Shown here: positions 36,320 to 46,204 of the stretch, piece by piece
Layout of the letters: every line of letters begins with the position of its first letter
Position numbering within the stretch: position 1 is the stretch's first letter
DNA from: Bacillus litorisediminis
GTDB lineage: Bacteria > Bacillota > Bacilli > Bacillales > JC228
Assembly (NCBI RefSeq): GCF_022808645.1
Contig: NZ_JAKZKT010000007.1
Coordinates: 62,001 to 126,000, forward strand
Reading direction: 5' to 3'
Length of the DNA: 64,000 nucleotides
Notes under the pieces: generated by a model
Seen by the model: only the letters and a program-made list of their open reading frames with translations
Database searches by the model: none
What the model was told of the DNA's origin: nothing
Made by a program: the position numbers and the translations under genes

Positions 36320-37621
36320 ATGCAACCTAATAACACCATTAAAAAAGTAATGACAGGAGTGCTGGCTACTTCCATCATTGCAGCACCATTTGCGCTCACA
36401 CCAGTTAATGTACTAGCCCAGCCACAGACAACTCCAAATGGTCCTTATGTAGAACTTGAACAAAATGTGTCACTCTCAAGTTTTATGACAAATGAGGAAT
36501 TATTCGAACGTCTGCAACAGCTTCAAGAACAGTCCAAAGGGAAAATGGAGCTTGATATTGCCGGCTATTCCAACGAAGGCAGTCCCTTGTATGTAGCAAA
36601 ATACGGCGATAATGACCCAAATAAGAAAAAATTACTGATTTATACGCAAATCCACGGTAACGAACCTTTAGGCACAGAAGCTGTGGTTGAATTGATGCAG
36701 AAATTTAATTCTGGCGGGCAAGAAATCAACGAGCTGCTTGATCAGGTTTCGGTTTGGATTATGCCCCGGGTCAACCCAGATGGAACAATGACGGAGTATG
36801 AAGGTGAACAATATCCGGTTCGGTATAGTCATCAGGAATGGAATCCAGAAGCACTTGGGCTGGCTCCAGACACAAGTGCACCTTGGTACTATAACGAGGG
36901 TACAGAAAGAGCCCAAGGAAATAATGGCCGGATTGACTACGGCATTCCAGGCTATGACCTTAACCGTGATTTTCACCCTAACTTTAATTTTGACATTACG
37001 AAAGAAGATCCTGCTAAAGTTGAAGCTATACTAAACAACCCTGAAACCAATAATATTTGGAATACGGGATTCCTCGTTTCACCTGAAGCGAAGGCAGTGA
37101 CAAGTGTTGTGCAGGAGTTTGAGCCTGATGCCGTTATTGACGTGCATCATCGTGGCTTCAATCAATTATCTGAAGAGGATGACCGTTCTGTTTCCATCTC
37201 TGTTCTTGGCCAATTCACAACTGTTCCGTACACAGATCCATTTACAGGCAAAGTGTATGAAATCGATGAGGATGTCCTGGAACTAAGTAAGCAAATGACA
37301 GTAGTGGCATACGAATCTTTACAGCGAGGATATTCCTCCTTTGGCGCCATTCAGCAGTATCCGCAAGTGAACTATCCAGGTTCTGGTCTTGGAGCCATTC
37401 AATTAAATGGCGCAGCCACTACACTCATTGAAGTGAAAGGTCAAACCCAAACGTTAGGACAAAAACAAAGCGGAATGCTAAAAGAAACTGTGAAAACTCC
37501 AATTTACGAAATTATGAAAGCCCTTGCAGATGGCAGTATTCGTGATGTCGATGCAAGTCTTTACGAAGATATACCCCCTGCTTATGGCGGTATAGGAGAT
37601 CCGTCGACTAGAGATTTTTAA
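36320..37621 (+). CDS. Secreted M14-family zinc carboxypeptidase (433 aa)
   Basis: A secreted peptidase with a signal peptide of about 34 residues (ending VLAQ). Zinc-site H112-G-N-E115 in QIHGNEP, substrate motifs NPDG and GYDLNRDFHP, third zinc His in VIDVHHRG, and the catalytic Glu in LIEVKGQ near residue 375. Roughly half the length of the M14 enzyme at the left edge and with a different catalytic-domain layout (HGNE instead of HPDE). ATG with a strong GAGGAGG site. Monocistronic, ended by a hairpin at 37648-37681. Likely nutrient or wall-peptide scavenging. Confidence 0.85.
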   Translation: MQPNNTIKKVMTGVLATSIIAAPFALTPVNVLAQPQTTPNGPYVELEQNVSLSSFMTNEELFERLQQLQEQSKGKMELDIAGYSNEGSPLYVAKYGDNDPNKKKLLIYTQIHGNEPLGTEAVVELMQKFNSGGQEINELLDQVSVWIMPRVNPDGTMTEYEGEQYPVRYSHQEWNPEALGLAPDTSAPWYYNEGTERAQGNNGRIDYGIPGYDLNRDFHPNFNFDITKEDPAKVEAILNNPETNNIWNTGFLVSPEAKAVTSVVQEFEPDAVIDVHHRGFNQLSEEDDRSVSISVLGQFTTVPYTDPFTGKVYEIDEDVLELSKQMTVVAYESLQRGYSSFGAIQQYPQVNYPGSGLGAIQLNGAATTLIEVKGQTQTLGQKQSGMLKETVKTPIYEIMKALADGSIRDVDASLYEDIPPAYGGIGDPSTRDF

Positions 37622-37647
37622 TATAGCGCTTTAAGGAATATTTAAAA

Positions 37648-37690
37648 AGAAGTAACCGCAAAAATGAAGTCGGTTACTTCTCTTTTTATT
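37648..37690. terminator. Bidirectional terminator after the M14 gene
   Basis: AGAAGTAACCG (37648-37658) pairs with CGGTTACTTCT (37671-37681), followed by CTTTTTATTTTTA on the plus strand and preceded by an A-run. It serves the M14 gene and the convergent downstream gene. Confidence 0.85.
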
Positions 37691-37691
37691 T

Positions 37692-38237
37692 TTATAATTT
37701 TACTCCTATCGCTAATGAATGCCAGGCAAAAGCCGTATTAATTTGCTCCAATTCCTCGTTTTCATTAATTTCGATTTCTTCGTCTAAAGAGCCTCCGCTA
37801 TCCTCTAAAGGTGCCCCTCTCATTACTTTTATGCAACGAGGATAGGAAGCTCCCTCTTCGGCAGGCTTGATTTTTTCTAATAGAATTTCATGCTGCCAGT
37901 AATTTCCGAAATCATATACATACAGGCACTTGTCTTTTTCCTGAACCAGCCATTCATTTAACAATGCCTGCTTTTCGCTTATAGCTTGATCGACATAAAA
38001 TGTATAATCAATATCTACGTCCAAATCTCCAATCACAATGCGGCTCTCGTTAAACCTGGTTGTTTTCGGCCCTTGCGGATCCCTAACTTGAAACTCGTGA
38101 AAATGATAGTCTTCCCATTCAAATGCAATTTGAATTAAATGATGGAGTGAATGAAAAGTTGTGCTTTCATCTACTTCAATTCTGCGCCACACAGGAGGAC
38201 TTGTTCGTTTTAAAGAGATCTTAAGCTGGTAAATCAT
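37692..38237 (-). CDS. Plasmid pRiA4b ORF-3-like family protein
   Basis: A 181-aa protein of the pRiA4b ORF-3-like family, recognised by [21 protein letters not shown] at the start, FHSLHHLIQIAFEWEDYHFHEF, and the late YDFGNYWQHEI block. The family is widespread, sometimes carried by mobile elements, and its function is unknown. ATG at 38237 is used; an in-frame TTG directly precedes it. It is flanked by a terminator and by a 29-nt element palindrome. Confidence 0.8.
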   Translation of the reverse strand: MIYQLKISLKRTSPPVWRRIEVDESTTFHSLHHLIQIAFEWEDYHFHEFQVRDPQGPKTTRFNESRIVIGDLDVDIDYTFYVDQAISEKQALLNEWLVQEKDKCLYVYDFGNYWQHEILLEKIKPAEEGASYPRCIKVMRGAPLEDSGGSLDEEIEINENEELEQINTAFAWHSLAIGVKL

Positions 38238-38288
38238 CAAAGGCCCAACCCTTTCAAATGTCCGTTTTTCTTCATCTTAGCATAATTT

Positions 38289-38364
38289 CGAAGCAAAGGG
38301 ACGGTTCTTGCGTTTCATTCGTTTCGCGAAACGAATGGAACGCAAGAACCGTCCCCATGTTTTC
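38289..38364. repeat. 29-nt element, two inverted copies forming a 58-nt near-perfect palindrome
   Basis: Positions 38298-38355 read the same on both strands except one T-G pair: GGGACGGTTCTTGCGTT at one end, AACGCAAGAACCGTCCC at the other, and CATTCGTTTCG/CGAAACGAATG in the centre. It is made of two facing copies of the 29-nt element found elsewhere in the window. The right copy ends at the TAG stop codon of the cardiolipin synthase gene (38364-38366). Confidence 0.85.
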
Positions 38365-39821
38365 TATAAAATTGGCGACAGCAGACGCGATATCGCTTCT
38401 TTAAACTTAATGCCATTGGACCTCTGTCTATAGCTTTCTAAAGTCAATTCTGTACTTTTTTGACTATCTTCCATAAAAAGCGCTTCAAGTCGCTGTGCTA
38501 CCTGATCATCGTATATGATGGCATTGACTTCAAAGTTGAGCTTAAAGCTGCGTGTATCAATATTAGCTGTTCCCACCGAAGCGACCTCTCCATCGACCAC
38601 AATCGTTTTCGCATGCATAAAGCCATTTTCATAAATTAATACCTTTGCTCCATAGGACAATAATTCACCGCAGTAAGACAGGGTTGCCCAGTAGACAAAA
38701 GGATGGTCCGGTTTATTTGGAATCATAATCCGAACATCTACCCCTGCAAGTAAGGCAATTTTACAGGCATCCATAAAACTCGCATCTGGGATAAAGTATG
38801 GACTTTGTATTAAAACCTGCTTTTTCGCAGTCAAAATAAGCTTGATATACATATTTTTAATGTGCTCAGTATCTGTATTAGGACCGCTGTCAACAATTTG
38901 AATCGGAGAACTTCCGCTATTTCGTACAGTCGTATAAAAGAATTCCTCATAATGGGTTTCTTTTTGCCGGGTCGCTTGTTTCCAGTCTAAAATAAAACGG
39001 GCCTGCAAGTGATCGACGGCTTCCCCTGTCACCCTTAAATGTGTGTCGCGCCAGTAGCCAAACCTCCTATTTTTCCCGAGGTATTCGTCACCAACATTAA
39101 AGCCGCCGATATAGCCTATCTTTCCGTCAATGATACAAAGTTTCCGGTGGTTTCGGTTATTCATCCGCGGATTTATGAATTTTACAAAGGACGGGAAGAA
39201 AACTTCTACTTCGCCATTGTATTTAATTAACTCTTTGAAAAATCCTCGAGTCATCCTTCTTGAACCGATTTCATCATAAAGAACCCTGACTTTTATGCCT
39301 TCTTTAGCTTTCTGCGTCAGCGCATCACGCAGTTTTTTTCCTAAAGCATCCCGTTGAATTATGTAATACTGAATATTGATTTCCTTTTTAGCATTTTTAA
39401 TATCCTCAAATAAGGCATTAAACTTATGCTCGCCATCACTAAAGATTTCAATATCATTATCTGTTGTCAAAATCGAAGTAGAAGACTTTAAATTCATGAG
39501 CAATAATTGTCTATGTTTCTCCAAAAGGTGGTTATTGCGAAATTTTTCACTCGATTTAATTTCCTCTACCTGCTCATCAATCGCCAATTTAAAGGATTCA
39601 CGTTCTTCGGCAGATAGATTATAGAAATTCTTCTGCTTTAATTGTCTCCCGAATAAAAGATAGGCAAAGAACCCTGCAATCGGCAAGAAAAATAAAATCA
39701 TAAGCCAAGCCCAGGTTGTCCCTATATCCCTGCGTTCTATAAAAATAAGAACGCCCGCAAGGATAATATTAATAATGGTAATCGTTGATACGGTTATTAT
39801 CAGAATTGTTCCTGAATCCAT
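38364..39821 (-). CDS. cls: Cardiolipin synthase
   Basis: A 485-aa membrane phospholipase-D-type enzyme joining two phosphatidylglycerols. Two N-terminal membrane helices (~5-25 and ~35-58) precede two HKD motifs: NHRKLCIIDG near 225 and HAKTIVVDG near 405. Both have the HxKx4D core and the following GS/GT-type segment (IGGFN, GTANID). Length matches Bacillus ClsA. ATG start with AAAAGGCG about 9 nt upstream. Monocistronic. Its stop codon borders the 29-nt element. Confidence 0.93.
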   Translation of the reverse strand: MDSGTILIITVSTITIINIILAGVLIFIERRDIGTTWAWLMILFFLPIAGFFAYLLFGRQLKQKNFYNLSAEERESFKLAIDEQVEEIKSSEKFRNNHLLEKHRQLLLMNLKSSTSILTTDNDIEIFSDGEHKFNALFEDIKNAKKEINIQYYIIQRDALGKKLRDALTQKAKEGIKVRVLYDEIGSRRMTRGFFKELIKYNGEVEVFFPSFVKFINPRMNNRNHRKLCIIDGKIGYIGGFNVGDEYLGKNRRFGYWRDTHLRVTGEAVDHLQARFILDWKQATRQKETHYEEFFYTTVRNSGSSPIQIVDSGPNTDTEHIKNMYIKLILTAKKQVLIQSPYFIPDASFMDACKIALLAGVDVRIMIPNKPDHPFVYWATLSYCGELLSYGAKVLIYENGFMHAKTIVVDGEVASVGTANIDTRSFKLNFEVNAIIYDDQVAQRLEALFMEDSQKSTELTLESYRQRSNGIKFKEAISRLLSPIL

Positions 39822-39932
39822 TTATGACACGCCTTTTTTTCGTAGCCTTTTCTCCATCATAACTATAAAACCATATTACTTAAACGTCCACTTTAAAGTT
39901 TATTTTTTTAACAAAATTTCATGCTAATTAAA

Positions 39933-39950
39933 AAGGAGAGTCTCCTTCGA
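39933..39950 (-). terminator. Short hairpin after ugd
   Basis: AAGGAGA (39933-39939) and TCTCCTT (39941-39947) form a short stem with a minimal loop. On the minus strand it is followed by TTTT. It lies about 80 nt after the ugd stop, so it is a weak terminator candidate. Confidence 0.5.
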
Positions 39951-40007
39951 CCCTCCCATATCTTCTTTGTGAAGCATCCCAGTGAAACAAGAAAATTTAG
40001 GGCCAAA

Positions 40008-40026
40008 CAGGTACCTTGCACCTGCC
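40008..40026. repeat. CAGGTACC/CACCTG repeat abutting the ugd stop codon
   Basis: CAGGTACCTTGCACCTG has inverted ends (CAGGT/ACCTG) and stops two bases before the ugd stop codon. Similar GGCACC/GGTACC motifs abut the stops of the fused permease gene (28567-28577), the LD-carboxypeptidase gene (42525-42538) and the 5'-nucleotidase gene (57555-57568), and one copy lies near the aldo/keto reductase stop (55520-55539). Confidence 0.5.
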
Positions 40027-41346
40027 TCAAACAAGCGCCCTTGTTTTCACCTCTACCACCGGTCTTCCAATTGATTCATATGTAATTCCGGCGTGCCCTG
40101 CATCTTCTAACCGGTAACAATTCCGCCCGTCAATCACGATTGGGGTGTTCATTAATTCACGATATTTATTTATATCAAAATGCTTTATTTCATCCCATTC
40201 TGTGAAAATCAAACAGATATCTGCTCCGATAATTGCTTCCTCCATCCGGTCACAATACCTCAATTCTTCCGGATACAATTTTTTATAGTTCTCCATTCCA
40301 ACGGGGTCCCATACTCTGACATTCGCTCCATCTTCCAGTAAGATCGGAATATTTTCGAGAGAGGGGGCTTCCCGCAAATCGTCAGTTCCCGGTTTAAAAG
40401 TGAGTCCCAAAACGGCTACTTCTAAGCCGGCAAAGCTATCATAGTATTTCCGGGCCTTCTTAATAAGTTTTAATTTCTGATTTTCGTTTACTTCGATTGT
40501 TGCTTTGATGGTTTTAATCTCGTAATCATTGAAGTTAGCAAGCCAGTGCAAGGCTTTTGTATCTTTAGGAAAACAGGAGCCTCCGTAGCCGATCCCCGCA
40601 TTTAAGAAACGGTCTCCAATCCGCGGGTCAAGCCCCATTCCCTTTGTGACGTCTTCAATATTGGCACCCACAATTTCACAAAGGTTAGCGATTTCGTTGA
40701 TATAGGAAATTTTAAGGGCGAGAAAATCGTTAGCTGCGTATTTGATCATTTCAGCGCTTCGTCTATCCGTTACCACTATCGGGACGTTAAATCCTTCGTA
40801 CACCCGATTCATCACTTCAGCCGCTGCTTGAGATTCGACTCCCACTACAATTCTGTTGGCATGAAGAGTATCTTTAACTGCGGTTCCTTGAGATAAAAAT
40901 TCAGGATTGGAAACAACCTCAATTTTTACATAGTCTCTCGCATTTTCATTGATCAGTTTTTCAAGTTTATCATTTATTCCAACGGGAACTGTCGATTTCA
41001 CAACGACAATACAGTCATGCCGGACAATCCTTGCAATCTGCTCCCCTGCCTCGTAGACGTTGCGCAAATTAGCGGATCCATCCTTTTTCTCTGGTGTCCC
41101 TACGGCAATCATAATCACCTCAGCGTTCAGGTAAGCCTCGAAAGGATCAGTCGTATAAACTAATCGGTCCGCATTTTTTACCATTAGCTCTTCCACACCA
41201 GGTTCGTATATCGGCGACTTACCGTTTCGCAGCAGTTCAATTTTCTTTTTGTCGATATCCAAGCATGTTATATGATGTCCCGTTTCCGCTAAACAAACGG
41301 CTGTTACTAAGCCCACATACCCTGTTCCAACAACTGTAATTTTCAT
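40027..41346 (-). CDS. ugd: UDP-glucose 6-dehydrogenase
   Basis: A 439-aa NAD-dependent enzyme oxidising UDP-glucose to UDP-glucuronate. N-terminal Rossmann fold GTGYVGLVTA (7-16), catalytic C258 in GGSCFPKDT, and a C-terminal UDP-binding domain with GLTFKPGTDDLREAPS near 315-330. It is equivalent to B. subtilis TuaD/YtcA-type enzymes. It follows gtaB by 39 nt, giving a two-gene operon that makes UDP-glucose and then UDP-glucuronate for teichuronic acid or other acidic surface polymer. No polymerase genes are in the window. ATG start. Confidence 0.93.
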   Translation of the reverse strand: MKITVVGTGYVGLVTAVCLAETGHHITCLDIDKKKIELLRNGKSPIYEPGVEELMVKNADRLVYTTDPFEAYLNAEVIMIAVGTPEKKDGSANLRNVYEAGEQIARIVRHDCIVVVKSTVPVGINDKLEKLINENARDYVKIEVVSNPEFLSQGTAVKDTLHANRIVVGVESQAAAEVMNRVYEGFNVPIVVTDRRSAEMIKYAANDFLALKISYINEIANLCEIVGANIEDVTKGMGLDPRIGDRFLNAGIGYGGSCFPKDTKALHWLANFNDYEIKTIKATIEVNENQKLKLIKKARKYYDSFAGLEVAVLGLTFKPGTDDLREAPSLENIPILLEDGANVRVWDPVGMENYKKLYPEELRYCDRMEEAIIGADICLIFTEWDEIKHFDINKYRELMNTPIVIDGRNCYRLEDAGHAGITYESIGRPVVEVKTRALV

Positions 41347-41385
41347 ATGCCCACCCTTTTAAAACATTTTATTTCCGCTCGCCTG

Positions 41386-42264
41386 CTATTGATTAATCGT
41401 GACTTCCTTAAGGACCTGTTGCAGGTATTCGATTAAATCTGGTCTAAGGTCATCCCGTTGAATAGCAATCTCTATGGTTGCTTTAATAAATCCTAATTTG
41501 TTCCCTGTATCGAGGACTTTATCCTGTATCTCCAACCCATATACCGGCTCTAATCCAATCAGTGCACGAATGGCATCAGTCAGCTGGACCTCTCCATCTT
41601 TGCCTGCCTCCTGTTTTTCGAGCAGATCAAAAATTTTAGGCGATAAAATATATCTTCCTAAAATGGCTAAGTTAGAAGGGGCTTCCTTCTGAAGGGGTTT
41701 TTCAATCACATCCTGAATCAGACTTAGTCCGTCTTCAAACTGATAGGGGTTTACGATTCCATATTTATTAACCTCTGTATCTGGTACATGAGTTAATCCG
41801 ATTACACTTTGCCGATATTTGCTGTATATATGAATAAGCTGTGCCAGGCATGGTACTTTTGAATGGATCATAATATCTCCAAGCAGAACCGCAAATGGCT
41901 CATTGCCAATAAAATGTCTGGCACTCCAAATTGCATGCCCCAGACCCTTTGGCTCTTTCTGCCGGATATAGTGAACGTCAATCATGTCTGATATACTTTT
42001 AATTTCCTTATAGATTTCAATTTTAGAACGCTCAAGCAGGCGCTGCTCAAGTTCATAAGAGCGGTCAAAATGGTCTTCTATCGCTCTTTTGCCTTTCCCT
42101 GTCACTATGATTAAATCCCTAATCCCTGAGGCTACCGCCTCTTCAACAATGTACTGAATCGTTGGTTTATCTACAATTGGCAGCATCTCTTTCGGCATTG
42201 CTTTCGTTGCTGGCAAAAATCTTGTTCCTAGTCCTGCAGCAGGTATAATTGCTTTTCTAATCAT
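41386..42264 (-). CDS. gtaB: UTP-glucose-1-phosphate uridylyltransferase
   Basis: A 292-aa nucleotidyltransferase making UDP-glucose from UTP and glucose-1-phosphate. N-terminal nucleotide-binding motif AAGLGTRFLPATKAMPKE, central VLLGDIMI (Asp for Mg), and VIEKPLQKEAPS. ATG at 42264 gives the same length as B. subtilis GtaB and has GTGGGGG 9 nt upstream. A GTG at 42279 lies in that site. It is upstream of ugd in the same operon and uses glucose-1-phosphate from PgcA. UDP-glucose also serves teichoic acid and glycolipid synthesis. Confidence 0.93.
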   Translation of the reverse strand: MIRKAIIPAAGLGTRFLPATKAMPKEMLPIVDKPTIQYIVEEAVASGIRDLIIVTGKGKRAIEDHFDRSYELEQRLLERSKIEIYKEIKSISDMIDVHYIRQKEPKGLGHAIWSARHFIGNEPFAVLLGDIMIHSKVPCLAQLIHIYSKYRQSVIGLTHVPDTEVNKYGIVNPYQFEDGLSLIQDVIEKPLQKEAPSNLAILGRYILSPKIFDLLEKQEAGKDGEVQLTDAIRALIGLEPVYGLEIQDKVLDTGNKLGFIKATIEIAIQRDDLRPDLIEYLQQVLKEVTINQ

Positions 42265-42538
42265 TTTGACAGCCCCCACTTATTTTTCTGCAACTCAACC
42301 AAGCTCTTATAACCTATTTATACTAGTTATTATTAAAGTTATAACATGAAAGGTGTTAAGATTAGGCTAACAAATTGTAAAAATATTATGTTAATTCTAT
42401 AAACCTACTGAAACAAGGCATAGAAACCATTAATCAATCGTTTGATCAAAAATACCTTCCGCCAAATGAAACATTCTTTGCGAACCAGATTTACCAGGTG
42501 AGTGAACAGTAGCATCGGATGTGGAGGCACTACCTGCA

Positions 42539-43480
42539 CTATACTGCTGCACTCTCTGTAATCGTTAATTTGCAATGGTCCGCATCTAAAATAGCTTCTA
42601 CACCTAGGGGGAGAGTCATCGTTGGTTTGCAGTGGCCGGCTTTGAAGTTGCAGATAATAGGTTTACCGGTCGGAACAAGCAAGTCTTGAAATACTTCATG
42701 AAGGGTTAAGCTTGGTTTAGCATCTTTTGGAACACAATTGTTCCAGTCTCCTAGGATAATCCCGTTGCAATCATCCAGTTTGCCGGCTAATCTCAATTGA
42801 GAGAGCATTCGGTCAATGCTATAAGGCTCTTCATCGGTATCCTCTAAAAATAATAGCTTTCCTTTCGTATCGATTTCATAGGCAGTCCCGATCGTGGCGG
42901 CTATTAATGATAGATTCCCTCCCACTATTGGTCCAGTTGCTACACCCTTGACCAGGCATTGGACTTCTTCCCCTTCCGGATTTTTCATTTCTCCTAATGG
43001 CTCCGATGAAGAAATCGCCTGGAGGAAACCTGCAGCTGAATATTCATCAAAATCGCGCAGCATGTCAGACGCTGGCATTGGGCTGTGCAGGGTGACCATT
43101 TTACATCGCTGGTTTAAAGCGATATGTAAGGTTGTAATATCACTATAGCCGACAAATAGTTTGGGATTTTTTTCAATCATCTCATAATCTAGCTGATCGA
43201 TGATTCTAGGAGTGCCATAGCCTCCCCGTATACAAACAATCGCGTCAATCTCTGGATCGGCGAACATGCGATTAATATCCTCTGCTCTTAGGGAATCCTC
43301 GCCTGCCAGATAACCATACTGTCCATAGCAGCTTTCGCCAACTGCAACCTCAAATCCAAATTCCTCTAGCTTTTGAACGGAGGCCTCTACCCGATCCGGA
43401 TGACTGACTGGGCTGGAAGGAGCGATTAACCCGATTCGATCCCCTTTTTTAATGGCTTTTGGTTTTTTCAGTCCATTCAC
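42539..43480 (-). CDS. LD-carboxypeptidase (S66 family)
   Basis: A 313-aa serine peptidase of the S66 family, which removes the terminal D-alanine from murein tetrapeptides in the cytoplasm. Nucleophile S113 in VGYSDIT, a catalytic Glu in the LEDTDEEPYSIDRML region (~220), and a His in GHCKPTMTLP near 284. It may instead resemble MccF-type enzymes, which share the fold. GTG start. It fits the murein-peptide recycling theme of the window together with the M19 dipeptidase, the opp systems and the racemase pathway, though it is encoded apart from them. Monocistronic. Confidence 0.88.
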   Translation of the reverse strand: MNGLKKPKAIKKGDRIGLIAPSSPVSHPDRVEASVQKLEEFGFEVAVGESCYGQYGYLAGEDSLRAEDINRMFADPEIDAIVCIRGGYGTPRIIDQLDYEMIEKNPKLFVGYSDITTLHIALNQRCKMVTLHSPMPASDMLRDFDEYSAAGFLQAISSSEPLGEMKNPEGEEVQCLVKGVATGPIVGGNLSLIAATIGTAYEIDTKGKLLFLEDTDEEPYSIDRMLSQLRLAGKLDDCNGIILGDWNNCVPKDAKPSLTLHEVFQDLLVPTGKPIICNFKAGHCKPTMTLPLGVEAILDADHCKLTITESAAV

Positions 43481-44562
43481 CTTCTACCACTCCTCTTAAA
43501 AAATGACTTTCCACTATTTTAAATTAAATATATTAGTAGAAACTACCAATAATTCTACTTTATAAAAAGAGAAAAGAGGGACCAGAAGGAATCCTCCTCT
43601 AGCCCCTCTTTCTTTCGTTCTTTTATTAGTACTACGTGAAAGACCAAATATTTGACCCTTAGAAACTGATTTTGGCTGATAGACTCTGGGTTTGACCGGT
43701 AGAAGCTGATTTTGACCGATAGAATCTCAATTTTGACCGATAGACAACCCGATTTGACTCATAGAACGGGATTTTGACCCGTTGAAACTGATTTTGACCG
43801 ATAGAACTCTGGATTTGACCGATAGAAACTGATTTTGACCGATAGAACTCTGGATTTGACCGATAGACAACCCGATTTGACTCATAGAACGGAATTTTGA
43901 CCGATAGAACGGGATTTTGACCCATAGAAACTGATTTTGACTGATAGAACGGGATTTTGACCCATAGAAACTGATTTTGACCGATAGAATTCTGGATTTG
44001 ACCGATAGAAGCTCAATTTTGACCGATAGACAACCCGATTTGACTCATAGAACGGAATTTTGAGCGATAGAAACTAATTTCGACCGATAGAAGCTCAATT
44101 TTAACCGGTAGACAACCCGATTTGACTCATAGAACGGGATTTTGACCCATAGAAACCAATTTTGACTGATAGAACGGGATTTTGACCCATAGAAACCAAT
44201 TTTGACTGATAGAACGGGATTTTGACCCATAGAAACCAATTTTGACCGATAGAACGGGATTTTGACCCATAGAAACTAATTTTGACTGATAGAACGGAAT
44301 TTTGACCCATAGAAACTGATTTTGACCGATAAAAGCTCAATTTTGACCGATAGAACCCTGGGTTTGACCGATAGAACCTCATTTTTGACCGATAGACAAC
44401 CCGATTTGACTCATAGAACGGAATTTTGACCGATAGAACGGGATTTTGACCCATAGAAACCAATTTTGACTGATAGAACAACATTCTGACCCGTACTTCC
44501 AATTTTGAATTCTAAAAATCCAGGGCGAGACAGCCATCCCCAGAACTACGAGTGAAAATTAC
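43481..44562. repeat. 20-nt periodic repeat array, family A, copy 3
   Basis: From about 43648 to 44500, roughly 42 tandem units of 20 nt with TTTTGACC-(G/C)ATAGAA cores and variable joints (ACGGGA, ACTGAT, CAACCCGA). A multi-unit block with GACAACCCGATTTGACTCAT recurs near 43745, 43862, 44030, 44112 and 44395. It lies beyond the 3' end of the minus-strand oppA gene. Minus-strand open frames inside it (133, 88 and 64 codons) are products of the repeat. Confidence 0.92.
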
Positions 44563-46173
44563 CTACTCTACATCTGCATACTCAAAGTATGTGTGGCCAA
44601 TATAGTTCTTGACGACTCCTTTGACATGCGGTTTGACAAGGAAGGAGTCTTCATAGAAGTAGAGTGGGATGACAGACATTTCGTCCATTAGGATTTTTTC
44701 GGCTTTCGCATAGTTATCCATCCGCTTTTCCTGATCAAGAATCTCCCTGTTCTCTTGTAATAAGGCATCATACTCTTCATTTACCCAGCGTGTATCATCC
44801 GCTGTGTTAACCGATTCAAATAAGGTTAAGTTTGTCATTGGGTCGAGGTAGTCACCTGTCCAGCCATCCCGGGCAATCATAAAGTTTCCATTTGAAAGTT
44901 CGTCCCAATAGACCTTAGACTCCATGGTACGGATGCTGACATCCACGCCCAGATTTTCTTTCCACATGCTTTGGATGGCCTGAGCGATATCTTTGTCTGA
45001 TTGACTCGCCATTGTCAAGAGTTCAATTTCAGGCAGGCCTTCCCCGTTAGGATATCCCGCTTCAGCAAGTAATTGTTTGGCTTCTTCTACGTCTTCTTCA
45101 AATAAGTTCCCGACTACATCCCGATATTCCTTATCAGTCTCAACACCATGCGGCATCCCATAAGGAACAAATCCATATGCAGGCTTTTCAGTAGATTGCA
45201 TCACATTTTCGATAATTTGCTGACGGTTGATCGAGATTCCAAATGCCTTTCTTACCCGAGGATCATCAAAAGGCTCTTTCGTGACATTGATATCGAAGTA
45301 ATACGTTCCAATTCGCGGGGATACTGTATATTCAGGTGAATCTTTGTATTGAGCCATTGCTTCAGCACTAAGGTTATCGGAAACATCGATTTCACCGTTC
45401 ATATAAGCGGCCAACTCCGCTTCAGGAGCTTCAATAAAGACAATTTCAAGTGTATCCAGCTTCACGTTATCAGCATTCAGATAGTTTGGATTTTTCTTCA
45501 AGACATCCTTTTCCTTGGGCTTAATTTCTTCAAGCGTGAATGGACCTGTCACTAAATAGGTTTCTGGTGATTTCGTCCATTCTTCTTCACCCTCGACTAC
45601 ATCCTGTCTGACTGGGTAATAAGAAGTAGCACAAAGCAGATTCAAGAAATATGGCGTTGGATTTTCAAGTTCGACTTCAAGGGTATGATCATCAATTGCT
45701 TTGACGCCAACCTCATCTGCAGAGACCTTCCCTTCGTTATAAGCAAGGCCATTTTTTAAGTAATACAAGTCAAAAGCTGCACCAGATGCTACATCTGGAT
45801 TCAATACTCGTTTCCAGGAATATTCGAAGTCATGTGCCGTAACGGGCTTTCCGTCGCTCCATTTGGCATCTTCGTGGATTTTAAAGGTATACTTGGTTCC
45901 TGATTCATCAACAATTGTTTCCGCTGCTAATGAAGGAACAGGAACACCCTCTGGTCCAATCGTGTAAAGACCTCTGAATAAGTTTTGCATCACCACAGAT
46001 GAACGTGAATACACGTTAAGCGTCGGATCTAAGGTCTCAGGTTCATCTGGCAGGGCGTAAATAATCTTTTTCTCCTTCTCAGAATCATCGTTATTAGCCT
46101 CATCAGAGCTGCAAGCGGCCATTACAAAAGCACTAAACAAAAACAGCAGCCATAAACCAGCTTTTTTCTTCAT
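44563..46173 (-). CDS. oppA: Oligopeptide-binding lipoprotein (second opp system)
   Basis: A 536-aa SBP family 5 lipoprotein with lipobox M18-A-A-C21. Hallmarks are the DPTLNVYSRSSVVMQNLF start, AKWSDGKPVTAHDFEYSWKR near 103-122, and the IPLYFYEDSFLVKPHVKG end. About as long as other OppA proteins and clearly distinct from the first OppA in the window. ATG with AGGGGG upstream. It is the last gene of the oppB-C-D-F-A operon, separated from oppF by 111 nt with a hairpin. It delivers peptides to the permease encoded upstream. Confidence 0.9.
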   Translation of the reverse strand: MKKKAGLWLLFLFSAFVMAACSSDEANNDDSEKEKKIIYALPDEPETLDPTLNVYSRSSVVMQNLFRGLYTIGPEGVPVPSLAAETIVDESGTKYTFKIHEDAKWSDGKPVTAHDFEYSWKRVLNPDVASGAAFDLYYLKNGLAYNEGKVSADEVGVKAIDDHTLEVELENPTPYFLNLLCATSYYPVRQDVVEGEEEWTKSPETYLVTGPFTLEEIKPKEKDVLKKNPNYLNADNVKLDTLEIVFIEAPEAELAAYMNGEIDVSDNLSAEAMAQYKDSPEYTVSPRIGTYYFDINVTKEPFDDPRVRKAFGISINRQQIIENVMQSTEKPAYGFVPYGMPHGVETDKEYRDVVGNLFEEDVEEAKQLLAEAGYPNGEGLPEIELLTMASQSDKDIAQAIQSMWKENLGVDVSIRTMESKVYWDELSNGNFMIARDGWTGDYLDPMTNLTLFESVNTADDTRWVNEEYDALLQENREILDQEKRMDNYAKAEKILMDEMSVIPLYFYEDSFLVKPHVKGVVKNYIGHTYFEYADVE

Positions 46174-46204
46174 TGTTTTCCCCCTATTTTTTAAAATTTA
46201 TATG

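Noticed and set aside
43648-44500. CRISPR array
   Set aside because: The conserved part is only about 15 nt, the variable joints are 4-6 nt and not unique spacers, units vary throughout, and no cas genes are in the window.
43659-44502. Minus-strand open frames (88, 64 and 133 codons) in array 3
   Set aside because: Same repeat artefact as in array 2.
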